This document shows positions 25,720-32,894 of a DNA stretch of 64,000 bases, piece by piece. Each line of letters begins with the position of its first letter. Position 1 is the stretch's first letter. The notes under the pieces are model-generated. The model saw only the letters and a program-made list of their open reading frames with translations, did not search any database and had not been told where the DNA came from. The translations under genes were made by a program, and so were the position numbers. Source of the DNA: a bacterium 1xD42-87 (GTDB taxonomy: Bacteria > Bacillota > Clostridia > Lachnospirales > Lachnospiraceae); NCBI GenBank assembly GCA_003611805.1, contig RAYM01000033.1:1-64000 (forward strand), read 5' to 3'.

Positions 25720-26526
25720 ATGAAAGAACTGGGCGGAACAATAAATGAGCGCATCGGTGATCTGCGTACAAGTATGAACTTGTCACAAACAGAACTCAGC
25801 GAAAAGACAGGGATACCCATATCGGTAATCAGCCGTATTGAAAACGGCAAGACTGCAACGGTCGGGCATGATGTACTGACAAAGCTGGCAGTATTTTTCA
25901 ATGTTTCCGCAGATTATTTGTTAGGGTTGACCGATGTAAGAATGAGAAAAAATGTGGAATTAAGCGAACTTTGTCTGAGCAATCAAGCATTGTTTCAGAT
26001 ATTATCCGGCAAAGTGAACGCTCAGCTTCTAAGCCTGATGATCGAGAGCCGGAATTTCCCCCGCTTCCTTGATTATGCACAGACCTATTTCGAAGATGCC
26101 AATGCTCCAGCTTTTCAGTCAAGGAATACTATCATTGATTTCGGGATCGATACATTAAAGGACTACGCCAAAGAAACACCGACGGCACGAAAAGAAGCAA
26201 TCCATGATATTAACCGCATGAATGCCGAGAAGATCACCTCTGACGAAGCATCCATGATTAAACTTCGTGATATAATGATGCGTATTCTAAAAGATATGAA
26301 AGAAGCCAATGACGGCGAGCCTGCGGATATAGACACTTCCCAGCTTACCGAAATGATTCATGCCATGTATGAACAAGCCGAGGTGATCCGGCAGGAACGC
26401 CCTGTTACGGCGGAAGATATGACAGATATTGTAGTGAATTATGTCGCGCAGACAGGACTCAATGAAAAAGCGCAGGAACTACTAAAGGCGCTTTGTTTGC
26501 AGATGTTCAAAGACACAGAGCGATGA
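25720..26526 (+). CDS. XRE-family transcriptional regulator
   Basis: The start MKELGGTINERIGDLRTSMNLSQ at 25720 has AAAGGATGGCTAC upstream; an in-frame ATG 33 bases earlier lacks a site. Residues 8-68 form the HTH: RIGDLRTSMNLSQTELSEKTGIPISVISRIENGKT, then LAVFFNVSADYLLGLTD. The C-terminal 200 residues are helical and carry no known ligand fold. It probably controls the element's recombinase or relaxase genes, and possibly itself via the repeats upstream. Confidence 0.88.
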   Translation: MKELGGTINERIGDLRTSMNLSQTELSEKTGIPISVISRIENGKTATVGHDVLTKLAVFFNVSADYLLGLTDVRMRKNVELSELCLSNQALFQILSGKVNAQLLSLMIESRNFPRFLDYAQTYFEDANAPAFQSRNTIIDFGIDTLKDYAKETPTARKEAIHDINRMNAEKITSDEASMIKLRDIMMRILKDMKEANDGEPADIDTSQLTEMIHAMYEQAEVIRQERPVTAEDMTDIVVNYVAQTGLNEKAQELLKALCLQMFKDTER

Positions 26527-26563
26527 TTGAAATGGAATAAATATTCATCTTGGAAAATTTCTA

Positions 26564-26592
26564 TTGCAAACTCAAGCAACAAGCATTATAAT
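26564..26592 (+). promoter_or_regulatory. Promoter of a short plus-strand RNA (antitoxin candidate)
   Basis: TTGCAA (26564-26569), 17 bases, TATAAT (26587-26592). The expected transcript of about 95 bases starts near 26599, contains GCGCTCC...CGGTTCGCC (26607-26632) and ends at the bidirectional terminator 26652-26694. It has no credible coding potential. Confidence 0.65.
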
Positions 26593-26598
26593 TATTAA

Positions 26599-26694
26599 TA
26601 TGAAAAGCGCTCCGTAAAGCAAACGGTTCGCCTCAGTTTAAGTTATTAAACAAAAAAGCAACCTAATCCTTTGGTCGAGGGCGGTTGCTTTTTT
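26599..26694 (+). ncRNA. Putative antitoxin RNA
   Basis: Predicted from the strong promoter at 26564-26592 and the terminator at 26652-26694. Its 3' half is complementary to the end of the opposing toxin mRNA because both use the same terminator, and its 5' part is similar to the toxin mRNA 5' end (inverted DNA copies at 26607-26632 and 26884-26911). No experimental support. Confidence 0.45.
26652..26694. terminator. Bidirectional intrinsic terminator
   Basis: AAAAAAGCAACC and GGTTGCTTTTTT form a 12-bp stem; on both strands a T6 tract completes a Rho-independent terminator. It serves the plus RNA from 26599 and the minus mRNA of the 45-residue peptide, whose stop codon lies in the stem. Confidence 0.85.
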
Positions 26695-26800
26695 GATTTC
26701 CTCTATTCTTGCGGTTCTGCCATATGCTGATACCAGTAGTCAAAATACAAACGAGTGTTACAGCAATGCCGACAATCCCTACAAGCACATCGAATCTCAT
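26663..26800 (-). CDS. Small membrane peptide, candidate type I toxin
   Basis: A 45-residue peptide MRFDVLVGIVGIAVTLVCILTTG followed by SIWQNRKNRGNQKSNRPRPKD: one membrane helix and a basic tail, the build of holin-like or Fst/TxpA-like toxins. A tiny frame MENLRKGT (26832-26806) with a perfect AAAGGAGG site ends five bases before this ATG, so translation may be coupled through it. The promoter lies at 26918-26946. It runs into the shared terminator opposite a short RNA. Confidence 0.5.
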   Translation of the reverse strand: MRFDVLVGIVGIAVTLVCILTTGISIWQNRKNRGNQKSNRPRPKD

Positions 26801-26805
26801 ATGTA

Positions 26806-26832
26806 CTAAGTACCCTTTCGTAGATTTTCCAT
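26806..26832 (-). CDS. Leader peptide MENLRKGT ahead of the toxin-like peptide
   Basis: ATG at 26830-26832 has GGAGG eight bases upstream (AAAGGAGG), the best ribosome site in the locus, and opens an eight-codon frame ending TAG five bases before the 45-residue peptide start. This arrangement suits reinitiation or structural control of translation. Confidence 0.4.
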   Translation of the reverse strand: MENLRKGT

Positions 26833-26917
26833 TGACATACCTCCTTTGGTTATGGAAGTTCTCAGATGAATCATCTGGCAAAAGGCGAACCGCTTACCCG
26901 TTTTGGAGCGCATAATT

Positions 26918-26946
26918 ATTATATTATATAGTTAATCTATTGGCAA
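26918..26946 (-). promoter_or_regulatory. Promoter of the small membrane peptide mRNA
   Basis: On the minus strand TTGCCA (26941-26946), 17 bases, TATAAT (26918-26923). The predicted start near 26911 begins with GCGCTCC, the same sequence found at the start of the opposing RNA. Confidence 0.65.
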
Positions 26947-27115
26947 GTCATTTACGCATAATTCTTTTATATTTGCGTCTATATCTCATTCATAGCTTCA
27001 CTTGAAATGACAATAATATCTGTTAATACAAAGCCTGTTGCGCAATGCCGTTTTGATAGCAGCATATCCTTTGGTTTTTATATCAGAAAAAATATATAAC
27101 TCAATAACCGAAATT

Positions 27116-27652
27116 TTAGCAGCTCTCTAAAATATTAAGCATTTCACTAACATAGTCCTGAAATTTTTCAATATCTGATAATAATCCGTTTTGTAACTCT
27201 TGAGCAGTCTTGAGTGCCCGATCATATTGCATTTCAGTAATTTCACCTGTTTTTAATGCTTCCTGCAGTTCATCCATATCATCTACAATAATATCTCCGT
27301 TTGGATAAACAACCAAATCTAAATACAAATCATAAAAATATGGAACTTTGTCATCATCGTATCCCTGTGAATCAATCATATCTATGTAACAAACTTTTAT
27401 TTTATAATTATCATCCATCATCACTGTAATGCAGTAAAACTCATCACTAGGCATAATTGTCAGCCAATGATAACCGTTATCACATACAACCACATCTTTG
27501 TCATTGTATTTCCATATTTGCTTATCTGAAACAGAGGTGATTGTCAATAATCCAAGATATCCTTTCATTGTGGGTATATCCACTTGCTTTCCGATTCTGT
27601 TTTTGGAAATCATACATTTCCATTCATCATATGTTAATCTACATTTATACAT
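27116..27652 (-). CDS. DUF402 domain-containing protein
   Basis: A 178-residue protein. The DUF402 core is seen as NGYHWLTIMPSDEFYCITVMMDD, VCYIDMIDSQGYDDDKVPYFYDLYLDLVVYPNGDIIVDDMDEL and ALKTGEITEMQYDRALKTAQEL. Members of this family include nucleoside-di/triphosphate phosphatases with acidic metal ligands (DIxxxG and DLYLDvv motifs, both present). The gene is AT-rich like other element genes and is the last before the right junction, so it is cargo. Confidence 0.82.
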   Translation of the reverse strand: MYKCRLTYDEWKCMISKNRIGKQVDIPTMKGYLGLLTITSVSDKQIWKYNDKDVVVCDNGYHWLTIMPSDEFYCITVMMDDNYKIKVCYIDMIDSQGYDDDKVPYFYDLYLDLVVYPNGDIIVDDMDELQEALKTGEITEMQYDRALKTAQELQNGLLSDIEKFQDYVSEMLNILESC

Positions 27653-27783
27653 TCATGTAACCCTTTCTTCTTCCATTGATTGAGCTAATTGTAACATATC
27701 TATGCATTAAGAAACAATAATATTGTGGTGATGTGCCCATTTTACGCAACTTTAGGATATGCAATTTCGATACAGACATCGGT

Positions 27784-28215
27784 ACTGAGGAACTGGCACA
27801 CCTGGAGATGGTAGCCACCATTGTGCACCAGCTCACAAAGAACCTTTCCATGGAGCAGATCGAGGAGAGCGGCTTCCGCAATTATTACGTGGATCACACT
27901 ATCGGCATCTGGCCGCAGGCAGCGGGCGGCATTCCCTTCAATGCCTGCGAGTTCCAGTCCAAAGGCGATATCATTACGGATCTGATGGAGGATATGGCCG
28001 CGGAGCAGAAGGCACGCTCCACCTATGACAATATCCTTCGTCTCGTAAGGGATGAGCCCGACGTGTACGAACCGATCAAATTCCTGCGGGCTAGGGAGGT
28101 TGTGCACTTCCAGAGGTTCGGTGAAGCCCTCCGCATCGTGCAGGATCGCTTGAACGAGAAGAATTTCTACGCATTCAATCCGGGATTTGACTGCTGCGAG
28201 GGGAATATGAAATAA
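27784..28215 (+). pseudogene. cotJC: cotJC, 3' part
   Basis: Codons 63-205 of CotJC in the same strand and frame as the 5' part: TEELAHLEMVATIVHQLTK, GFRNYYVDHTIGIWPQAAGG, PFNACEFQSKGDIITDLMEDMAAEQKARSTYDNI, FLRAREVVHFQRFGEAL and FYAFNPGFD. EELAHLE and EVVHFQRF hold the Glu/His ligands of the di-manganese site of this family. On its own it has no ribosome site; the ATG at 27733 belongs to element sequence. It is functional only if the element is excised. Confidence 0.92.
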
Positions 28216-28233
28216 AAAACCGATACCAGCCAA

Positions 28234-28277
28234 TAAAAAAAGAATGCTTCCATGATACATGATGTGTCATGGGAGCA
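28234..28277 (-). terminator. Intrinsic terminator of the transposase gene
   Basis: On the minus strand TGCTCCCATGA, an 11-base loop and TCATGGAAGCA form a stem with one G-T pair, followed by TTCTTTTTTTATT. It lies 18 bases beyond the stop obtained if the preceding G tract has seven rather than eight G. Confidence 0.85.
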
Positions 28278-28294
28278 CTCTCTCCTAATTTCTT

Positions 28295-29798
28295 TTAAGC
28301 ACTGATAATAAAAGTTTCCTGTGAAAGCAATACCTTCGTCAGTCCCCCCCCAAAACAATCCGGCAATTTCATCATTGCGCTCATCTATAACTATATAACT
28401 CTCCGTTTCTCCGCCTGATATGTCTTCCAAAAAATAGAGCAGAAAAAAGCAATTGAGACCAACGGCAAAAAGATTGGTCGCCAATATTGACAATGCAATT
28501 GAGGACAGCGTAGTCTCCTTCATTGGCATCCTTATCAGACCTGCCCCGTCACAGCATTTTCCTGTAGCGAAAAACCTTTCCCCCTCCATCCTGCCGTGAT
28601 AATCCTGCTGTTCCTCTTTTCTGCTGTTTTTATCTTTTGAAGGACGACCAAGCTTTGATCCGGACATGATAATGCCATTCTCCCTGCAGAATCTGCGGTT
28701 ATCCCTCGTCCTGTATATCTGGTCAACGAGAACCTGCCCGGGATAATGTCCTGTCCGTTCTTTATAGCGGTTCATAACATCTTTAAAAACACCGTTCTCA
28801 TTGTAAGGATCAACAGAAATTTTTTCAAGACGTGCACGACCTTTTTCGTCAATGCTGACACAATACCCTGCTCCCGCTTCTACCGGTGTTTCCTCCTTTT
28901 CCCCGACATTTGCAGGCGGATAGGGCTGGCTGATACTGACAATGCGATTCTCCACATTACAGATTCTGTTATCATACATGTATTTCTGCTGTCTGTAGAG
29001 TTTCCAAATTGTAAGATAGCAGTCTATATAGTCTTTCGGAAGCGCATAGCCTTCCTCCATATAGTTTTCAAGGTACCCCAAATCACGCCTGATATAGCCA
29101 AGCTGTTTTCGAATCGCGGCGCGCAGTTTCTCTTTCGTGCACTTTCGGGACTTTACATATGCAAGATACTCATTTCTGGCAATTTTCCGATAGGTTCTGG
29201 GCTTATCCGACATATGGAATCCCATACAAAAGTAATCAATCATAACCTCAAGTTTCTCTCGCGCTTCATTGAGAAGCAAATAATCCTGATGATACTTTAT
29301 ATTAGACGGTGAACAGGCGGCATCGAGAATTTCTGTTCCGAGATTTTCAATATCACGGGATGCAATATCTGCGGAAACTGCATTGCCGTTTTCCTTTTTT
29401 GTTTCCTGCCCATTAATAACTCTGTCTACGTCAAGAAGAATGCACTCATTTGCTTCCATCAGGTAATCGACAGTCAGACATTTGCGAAAGCCCGCAAGAG
29501 CAGATGGCTTAATCAACGCTTCATGACTAAATCTCTCCCTGCCAAGGAAATATTGCAGGGAGGAGCTTTCCCGAATCTCCCTTATCACCGCCCTGTCAGA
29601 AAGCTTCCTGCGCTTCTGAATAATGAGTGCGCCAAAAGCCGTTCTGAATGGAAGCGCCAAATATTCCTTTCTGTCAGGAAACATTTCTGCGTACTTTGCT
29701 TCCAGTCTTCCCCATGAGATGGCATGAGCCAGCTTAACCCACTCATTGTCAGGATCGAATATATGTTCCTCTTCATAAGGACTTATTCCCTTTTTCAA
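28295..29798 (-). CDS. IS1182/IS5-like transposase, probable frameshift near the 3' end
   Basis: The start is taken as TTG 29798 (KKGISPYEEEH) because GGAGGAATCACA precedes it; an earlier GTG is possible. VKLAHAISWGRLEAKYAEMFPDR, FGALIIQKRRKLSDRAVIREI and LQYFLGRERFSHEALIKPSAL form the N-terminal domain. The DDE region includes DAACSPSNIKYHQDY, VLVDQIYRTRDNRRFCRENGI and EGERFFATGKCCDGAGLIRM. After FLEDISGGETESY the frame meets G8 (28344-28351). As sequenced, it runs through the terminator to 28167, antisense to cotJC. With G7 it stops at 28295 (QETFIISA), just before the terminator. Inverted termini could not be defined. Confidence 0.75.
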
Positions 29799-29940
29799 TT
29801 GTGATTCCTCCTCGCTGTTCATCCCCACATATGTGTACTAAAATAGGAACCTGCCAAAAAATTTGACAGATTCCCTTTCTTTATCAGATTTATTTCCTTA
29901 TACAAGAAAACAAGTAATTGACATGCCTGTATCTGTATGA

Positions 29941-30819
29941 TATATTTGGTTCACATCTGAAACATCTTTTTACCGTGTCAACTGGCATGAAGCAGCCGCC
30001 TGCGCAGTACAGATCGAACTGCGTGATTACGAACATATGCTGGATTTCCAGACTGAATATATGCTCGGGCACAACAGCTACCGCATCGACCTACTGGTCA
30101 TCCGAAAGCTTTCTGACCTGCCAATCTTCAAGAACATCGCCCACAATTTCAAGGCTTACAACCTGTTCGAGGTCAAAGGTTTCCATTCCTCTCTGTCAGT
30201 CAGCTCCTACTATAAGACCATCGGCTACGCGGGAATCCTGATTGACCAGATCAGCTGTTCCAGGCAGTACAGCAGCCTCGATGTCACCCTCTCCTTCCTT
30301 GCCTTCCGATATCCCAGAAAGCTGATGAAACATCTACGAGAAGAACGTCATTTAACAGTTGCAAATCCTTCGCCGGGAGTATATGATATCAGTAATGAGA
30401 CATTTATAACACAGATTATCGTTACCAGAGAGCTGCCGCCGGAAGAAAATCTCTATCTGCGCTGTTTAACCAGCGATTTACAGGACACCGCTTTAGTCCG
30501 ACGTCTCGCTGACGATTACACCATACATAAAGAGCAGGATATTTATACAAGATATCTGCACCAGCTGGCAACTGCCAACATCAAAACGAAAGGAGAACGC
30601 CCTATGGTATGTGAAGGTCTTTTTAATCTGTTTGGCACAAGTTCTGAGGAGATTATTGCGCGCGCTAAACGGGAATCCAAAATGGAATCCGATCAGTTTT
30701 ACCTTCCGAAGATCAATGAATTATCTTCTCAGGTGGATTATCTGAAAAATCTGCTAAAGCAAAATAACATTCCTTTTGATTTGGAATTGATTCCGGGGGA
30801 TAGCAATGCTCCCCTATGA
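29941..30819 (+). pseudogene. 5'-truncated Rpn/PD-(D/E)XK-like protein remnant
   Basis: Family-like sequence starts before any start codon: SFYRVNWHEAAACAVQIELRD precedes the first ATG at 30037 in the same frame, and a stop lies at 29938. Intact Lachnospiraceae relatives carry a WHEAFYAALQLEL-type start, IDLLVIKK and FEVKG motifs; here IDLLVIRKLSD and LFEVKGFHS are kept, fitting a nuclease-like core (D, E-x-K). The C-terminus is a coiled coil (INELSSQVDYLKNLLKQNN). Loss of the 5' end next to the transposase suggests deletion by the insertion. Product, if any, would start at 30037 (260 residues). Family label is tentative. Confidence 0.55.
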
Positions 30820-30837
30820 TCACACCCCTTTAGATCC

Positions 30838-30908
30838 GCCACATGGGAGGAGATCAAAACGCCCACAAAGGAGAATGCCTATATCGCAGACACCGCTTCA
30901 AAAGTCTT
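30838..30908 (+). pseudogene. Short coding remnant
   Basis: An open stretch ATWEEIKTPTKENAYIADTA reads in one frame with no start and no recognisable completion; it is flanked by the truncated gene and the polysaccharide locus. Probably debris of a larger gene. Origin unknown. Confidence 0.3.
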
Positions 30909-31668
30909 TCTTCTCACAAATAAAAATGCAATCTTCTATCGGCTTATGAGACAGAAAAAAAATCTGTTTTATAACTTTCATCGGAAAAACTGGACCCTTA
31001 TCCATCACTTTGACTTCCATCTGACACCGTCTGATCAATTCGCACCACATTTTTTCGGACTGAAAGCACACACCGTTCCCCGCTGATTTTGCTCCCATCT
31101 TTTTAAATAATTTCATAAGTACTAGGTTCCTCTGAGAGGTACACTGGTATATCATCCAGCTGGGAAAGCTGTCTATAATTAAACCATTGTAGAAATAATC
31201 CAATATACATAACATACCCTTTTTTCTTAATTGCCTCTGTAATTTATTCATACAGGCTTCTATCATGTTAATCGTCCCCTGATATGTTTCTGTTACGAAA
31301 TGGTGAAAAACCTTATTGCAAAATATCAAATCAAACTTTTTACCCCCCCCCCAATATGTATCAACATGTTCTACACTGCCTTCGCAAAACACAATGTCAT
31401 CATCAAAATTATTATCCCAATTTGAATATCGCATTGTGTCTAATACATATGCCGTCACTTCAAAATTATTGTTTCTTAAATAATCACAAACAGCTTTTGT
31501 AAAGTACCCGCTTGCTCCTCCCACATCCAAAATGGTAATTTTATGATTAAACGTGCTTAATGGCAATAGATGCATATATCTTTTCAAAAGCAGGTTACTA
31601 TTATTTAAATCAACGCACTCATAGGCATCTCTTTGATTCTTATTAATTTTTAAGATTTGATTATTCAT
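30898..31668 (-). CDS. SAM-dependent methyltransferase with a G10 tract
   Basis: The start MNNQILKINKNQRDAYECV at 31668 follows GAGGTGGTT; an in-frame start lies 45 bases earlier. The class I fold is seen in ITILDVGGASGYFTKAVCDYL (motif I), VTAYVLDTMR, FDLIFCNKVFHHF and GMLCILDYF. In the middle, YWGGGKKFD is encoded by ten consecutive G (31343-31352), in frame here. Last gene of the polysaccharide operon, it may methylate a glycan residue. Gain or loss of one G would truncate it after motif II. Confidence 0.82.
   Translation of the reverse strand: MNNQILKINKNQRDAYECVDLNNSNLLLKRYMHLLPLSTFNHKITILDVGGASGYFTKAVCDYLRNNNFEVTAYVLDTMRYSNWDNNFDDDIVFCEGSVEHVDTYWGGGKKFDLIFCNKVFHHFVTETYQGTINMIEACMNKLQRQLRKKGMLCILDYFYNGLIIDSFPSWMIYQCTSQRNLVLMKLFKKMGAKSAGNGVCFQSEKMWCELIRRCQMEVKVMDKGPVFPMKVIKQIFFLSHKPIEDCIFICEKKDF
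31343..31352. repeat. Homopolymer C10/G10 tract inside the methyltransferase
   Basis: Ten consecutive C on the plus strand (G on the coding strand). This length allows replication slippage; the gene is in frame at ten. Confidence 0.9.
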
Positions 31669-31755
31669 AACCACCTCACTCTTCTCTTTTTCCAACAATC
31701 CATCAACATGCATCTCTTATTGCATCAAAAGATTTTTCTCCCACAAAAATCCCAA

Positions 31756-32325
31756 TTATTCTATAAAGCCAGTTATCCTTTTTGCTGCATCTAATAAATG
31801 ATCTGCGTAGGAAACATTTTGCACCATTCCGCTCTTTACTTTGTCAATCTCTTCCGCTCTTTCATTACGACCAATCAATATACTTCTGCATTTACTTTTT
31901 GAACTGATGGCACAATCGCGGATTCTATCTCCTACGGACCAGCTGCGCTCCAAATTAATATGATATTTTTGGACAGCTGACTCGTACAATCCAATTTCAG
32001 GCTTGCGGCAGTGACAGGATATTTGATATCTTGCGTCCGTTGAATTTACATTATGGGGACAAAAAAACACGTCTGTAATGCGAACGCCATTCATTTGTAA
32101 CTGATCAAGCATCCAGTCATTTAACTTATTAAACTCCTCCACCGTATAATACCCACGACCAATACCCGATTGGTTAGTAATTACAATCAAAAGATATCCC
32201 TCTGATTGAAGAAGCTGTAATGCCTCAAATACACCCGGAAGAAATTCGAAATCTTCTATCCTGTGTAAATAATTCTTTTCAACATTTATTGTTCCGTCTC
32301 TGTCTAAAAAAACAGCCTTAGTCAT
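31756..32325 (-). CDS. gmhB: D-glycero-beta-D-manno-heptose 1,7-bisphosphate 7-phosphatase
   Basis: A 189-residue HAD-IIIA phosphatase: VFLDRDGTINVEKNYLHRIEDFEFLPG (nucleophile and acid/base Asp), VITNQSGIGRGYYT (Thr/Asn motif), CPHNVNSTDARYQISCHCRKPEIG (Cys/His zinc loop and catalytic Lys) and WSVGDRIRDC. It removes the 7-phosphate from heptose bisphosphate. It overlaps gmhA by four bases and completes the heptose cassette with hldE and hldD. A GmhB can serve both the ADP and GDP pathways, but the neighbours fix the ADP route. Confidence 0.93.
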   Translation of the reverse strand: MTKAVFLDRDGTINVEKNYLHRIEDFEFLPGVFEALQLLQSEGYLLIVITNQSGIGRGYYTVEEFNKLNDWMLDQLQMNGVRITDVFFCPHNVNSTDARYQISCHCRKPEIGLYESAVQKYHINLERSWSVGDRIRDCAISSKSKCRSILIGRNERAEEIDKVKSGMVQNVSYADHLLDAAKRITGFIE

Positions 32326-32894
32326 AGCTCGTCTCTTTCTACCATTTCGCAGATAATATGTATTAGCGTAATATGACTTTCCTGTATTCTGGCAGTATTT
32401 GTACTCGGCACTACTATTGGCCGCTCCACTTCTCTTCCTATCTTCCCACCGTCATTTCCCAAAAGAGCAGCTGTTAATGCCCCGTTCCTTTTTGCCGCTA
32501 CAACAGCCCTGTAAATATTTTCAGAATTTCCACTTGTACTTATTCCGATAAAAACATCTCCCGGATGAATGCACCCTTCTACCTGTCTTTCAAAAATATT
32601 TTCATATCCGTAGTCATTGGCAATCGAGGTCATCACTGCCACATCCGAATTTAGAGCAATAGCCGGCCACGAATTTCTCTCTTTCTGAAACCTTCCGACT
32701 ATTTCTCCCGCAAAATGAAGTGCGTCAGCTGCCGATCCGCCATTTCCGCACAGCACAACCTTATTCCCTCTCTTGATTGCCCCTATAATTTCATTGCTTA
32801 ATTTTGATATTGCAGCCTGAGTTGCTTCGTTTTCCAACATTAGCTGTTTTACCCGTATGCTATCCTGCAAGCGCTCTCTAATCAAACTGTACAT
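32322..32894 (-). CDS. gmhA: Sedoheptulose 7-phosphate isomerase
   Basis: A 190-residue SIS-domain protein. GNKVVLCGNGGSAADALHFAGEIVGRF and GDVFIGISTSGNSENIYRAVVAAK are the two phosphosugar loops, and AALLGNDGGKIG and SHITLIHIICEMVE complete the GmhA signature (the zinc-ligand His and Glu lie in these). It converts sedoheptulose 7-phosphate to D-glycero-D-manno-heptose 7-phosphate, the first committed step. It overlaps the end of hldE by 13 bp. Confidence 0.94.
   Translation of the reverse strand: MYSLIRERLQDSIRVKQLMLENEATQAAISKLSNEIIGAIKRGNKVVLCGNGGSAADALHFAGEIVGRFQKERNSWPAIALNSDVAVMTSIANDYGYENIFERQVEGCIHPGDVFIGISTSGNSENIYRAVVAAKRNGALTAALLGNDGGKIGREVERPIVVPSTNTARIQESHITLIHIICEMVERDEL

Larger units (their letters stand above)
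22231..27783. mobile_element. 5.55-kb serine-recombinase element inserted in cotJC
   Basis: The segment is bounded by GACATCGGT at 22222-22230 (attL side) and 27775-27783 (attR side). Circularised, its junction would read CGATAC, ten bases including the 9-mer, then GTATCG, a dyad as expected for a serine-recombinase attP. It carries a large serine recombinase next to attL, a relaxase gene broken by an amber codon with an oriT-like site, an XRE regulator, a candidate type I toxin locus and a DUF402 gene. It resembles a small mobilizable element; its place inside a sporulation gene also recalls the skin element of sigK. Confidence 0.88.

Noticed and set aside
26663..26881. 72-codon version of the small membrane peptide
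   Set aside because: It would need a TTG start without a ribosome site; the 45-codon form begins at an ATG right after the leader peptide.
27733..28215. Independent 160-codon gene for the right part of cotJC
   Set aside because: The first 17 codons are element sequence without a ribosome site; homology starts exactly at the attachment core.
28216..29940. Defining the inverted termini of the IS
   Set aside because: No convincing matching inverted ends were found by eye, so no IS boundaries are reported beyond the transposase gene.
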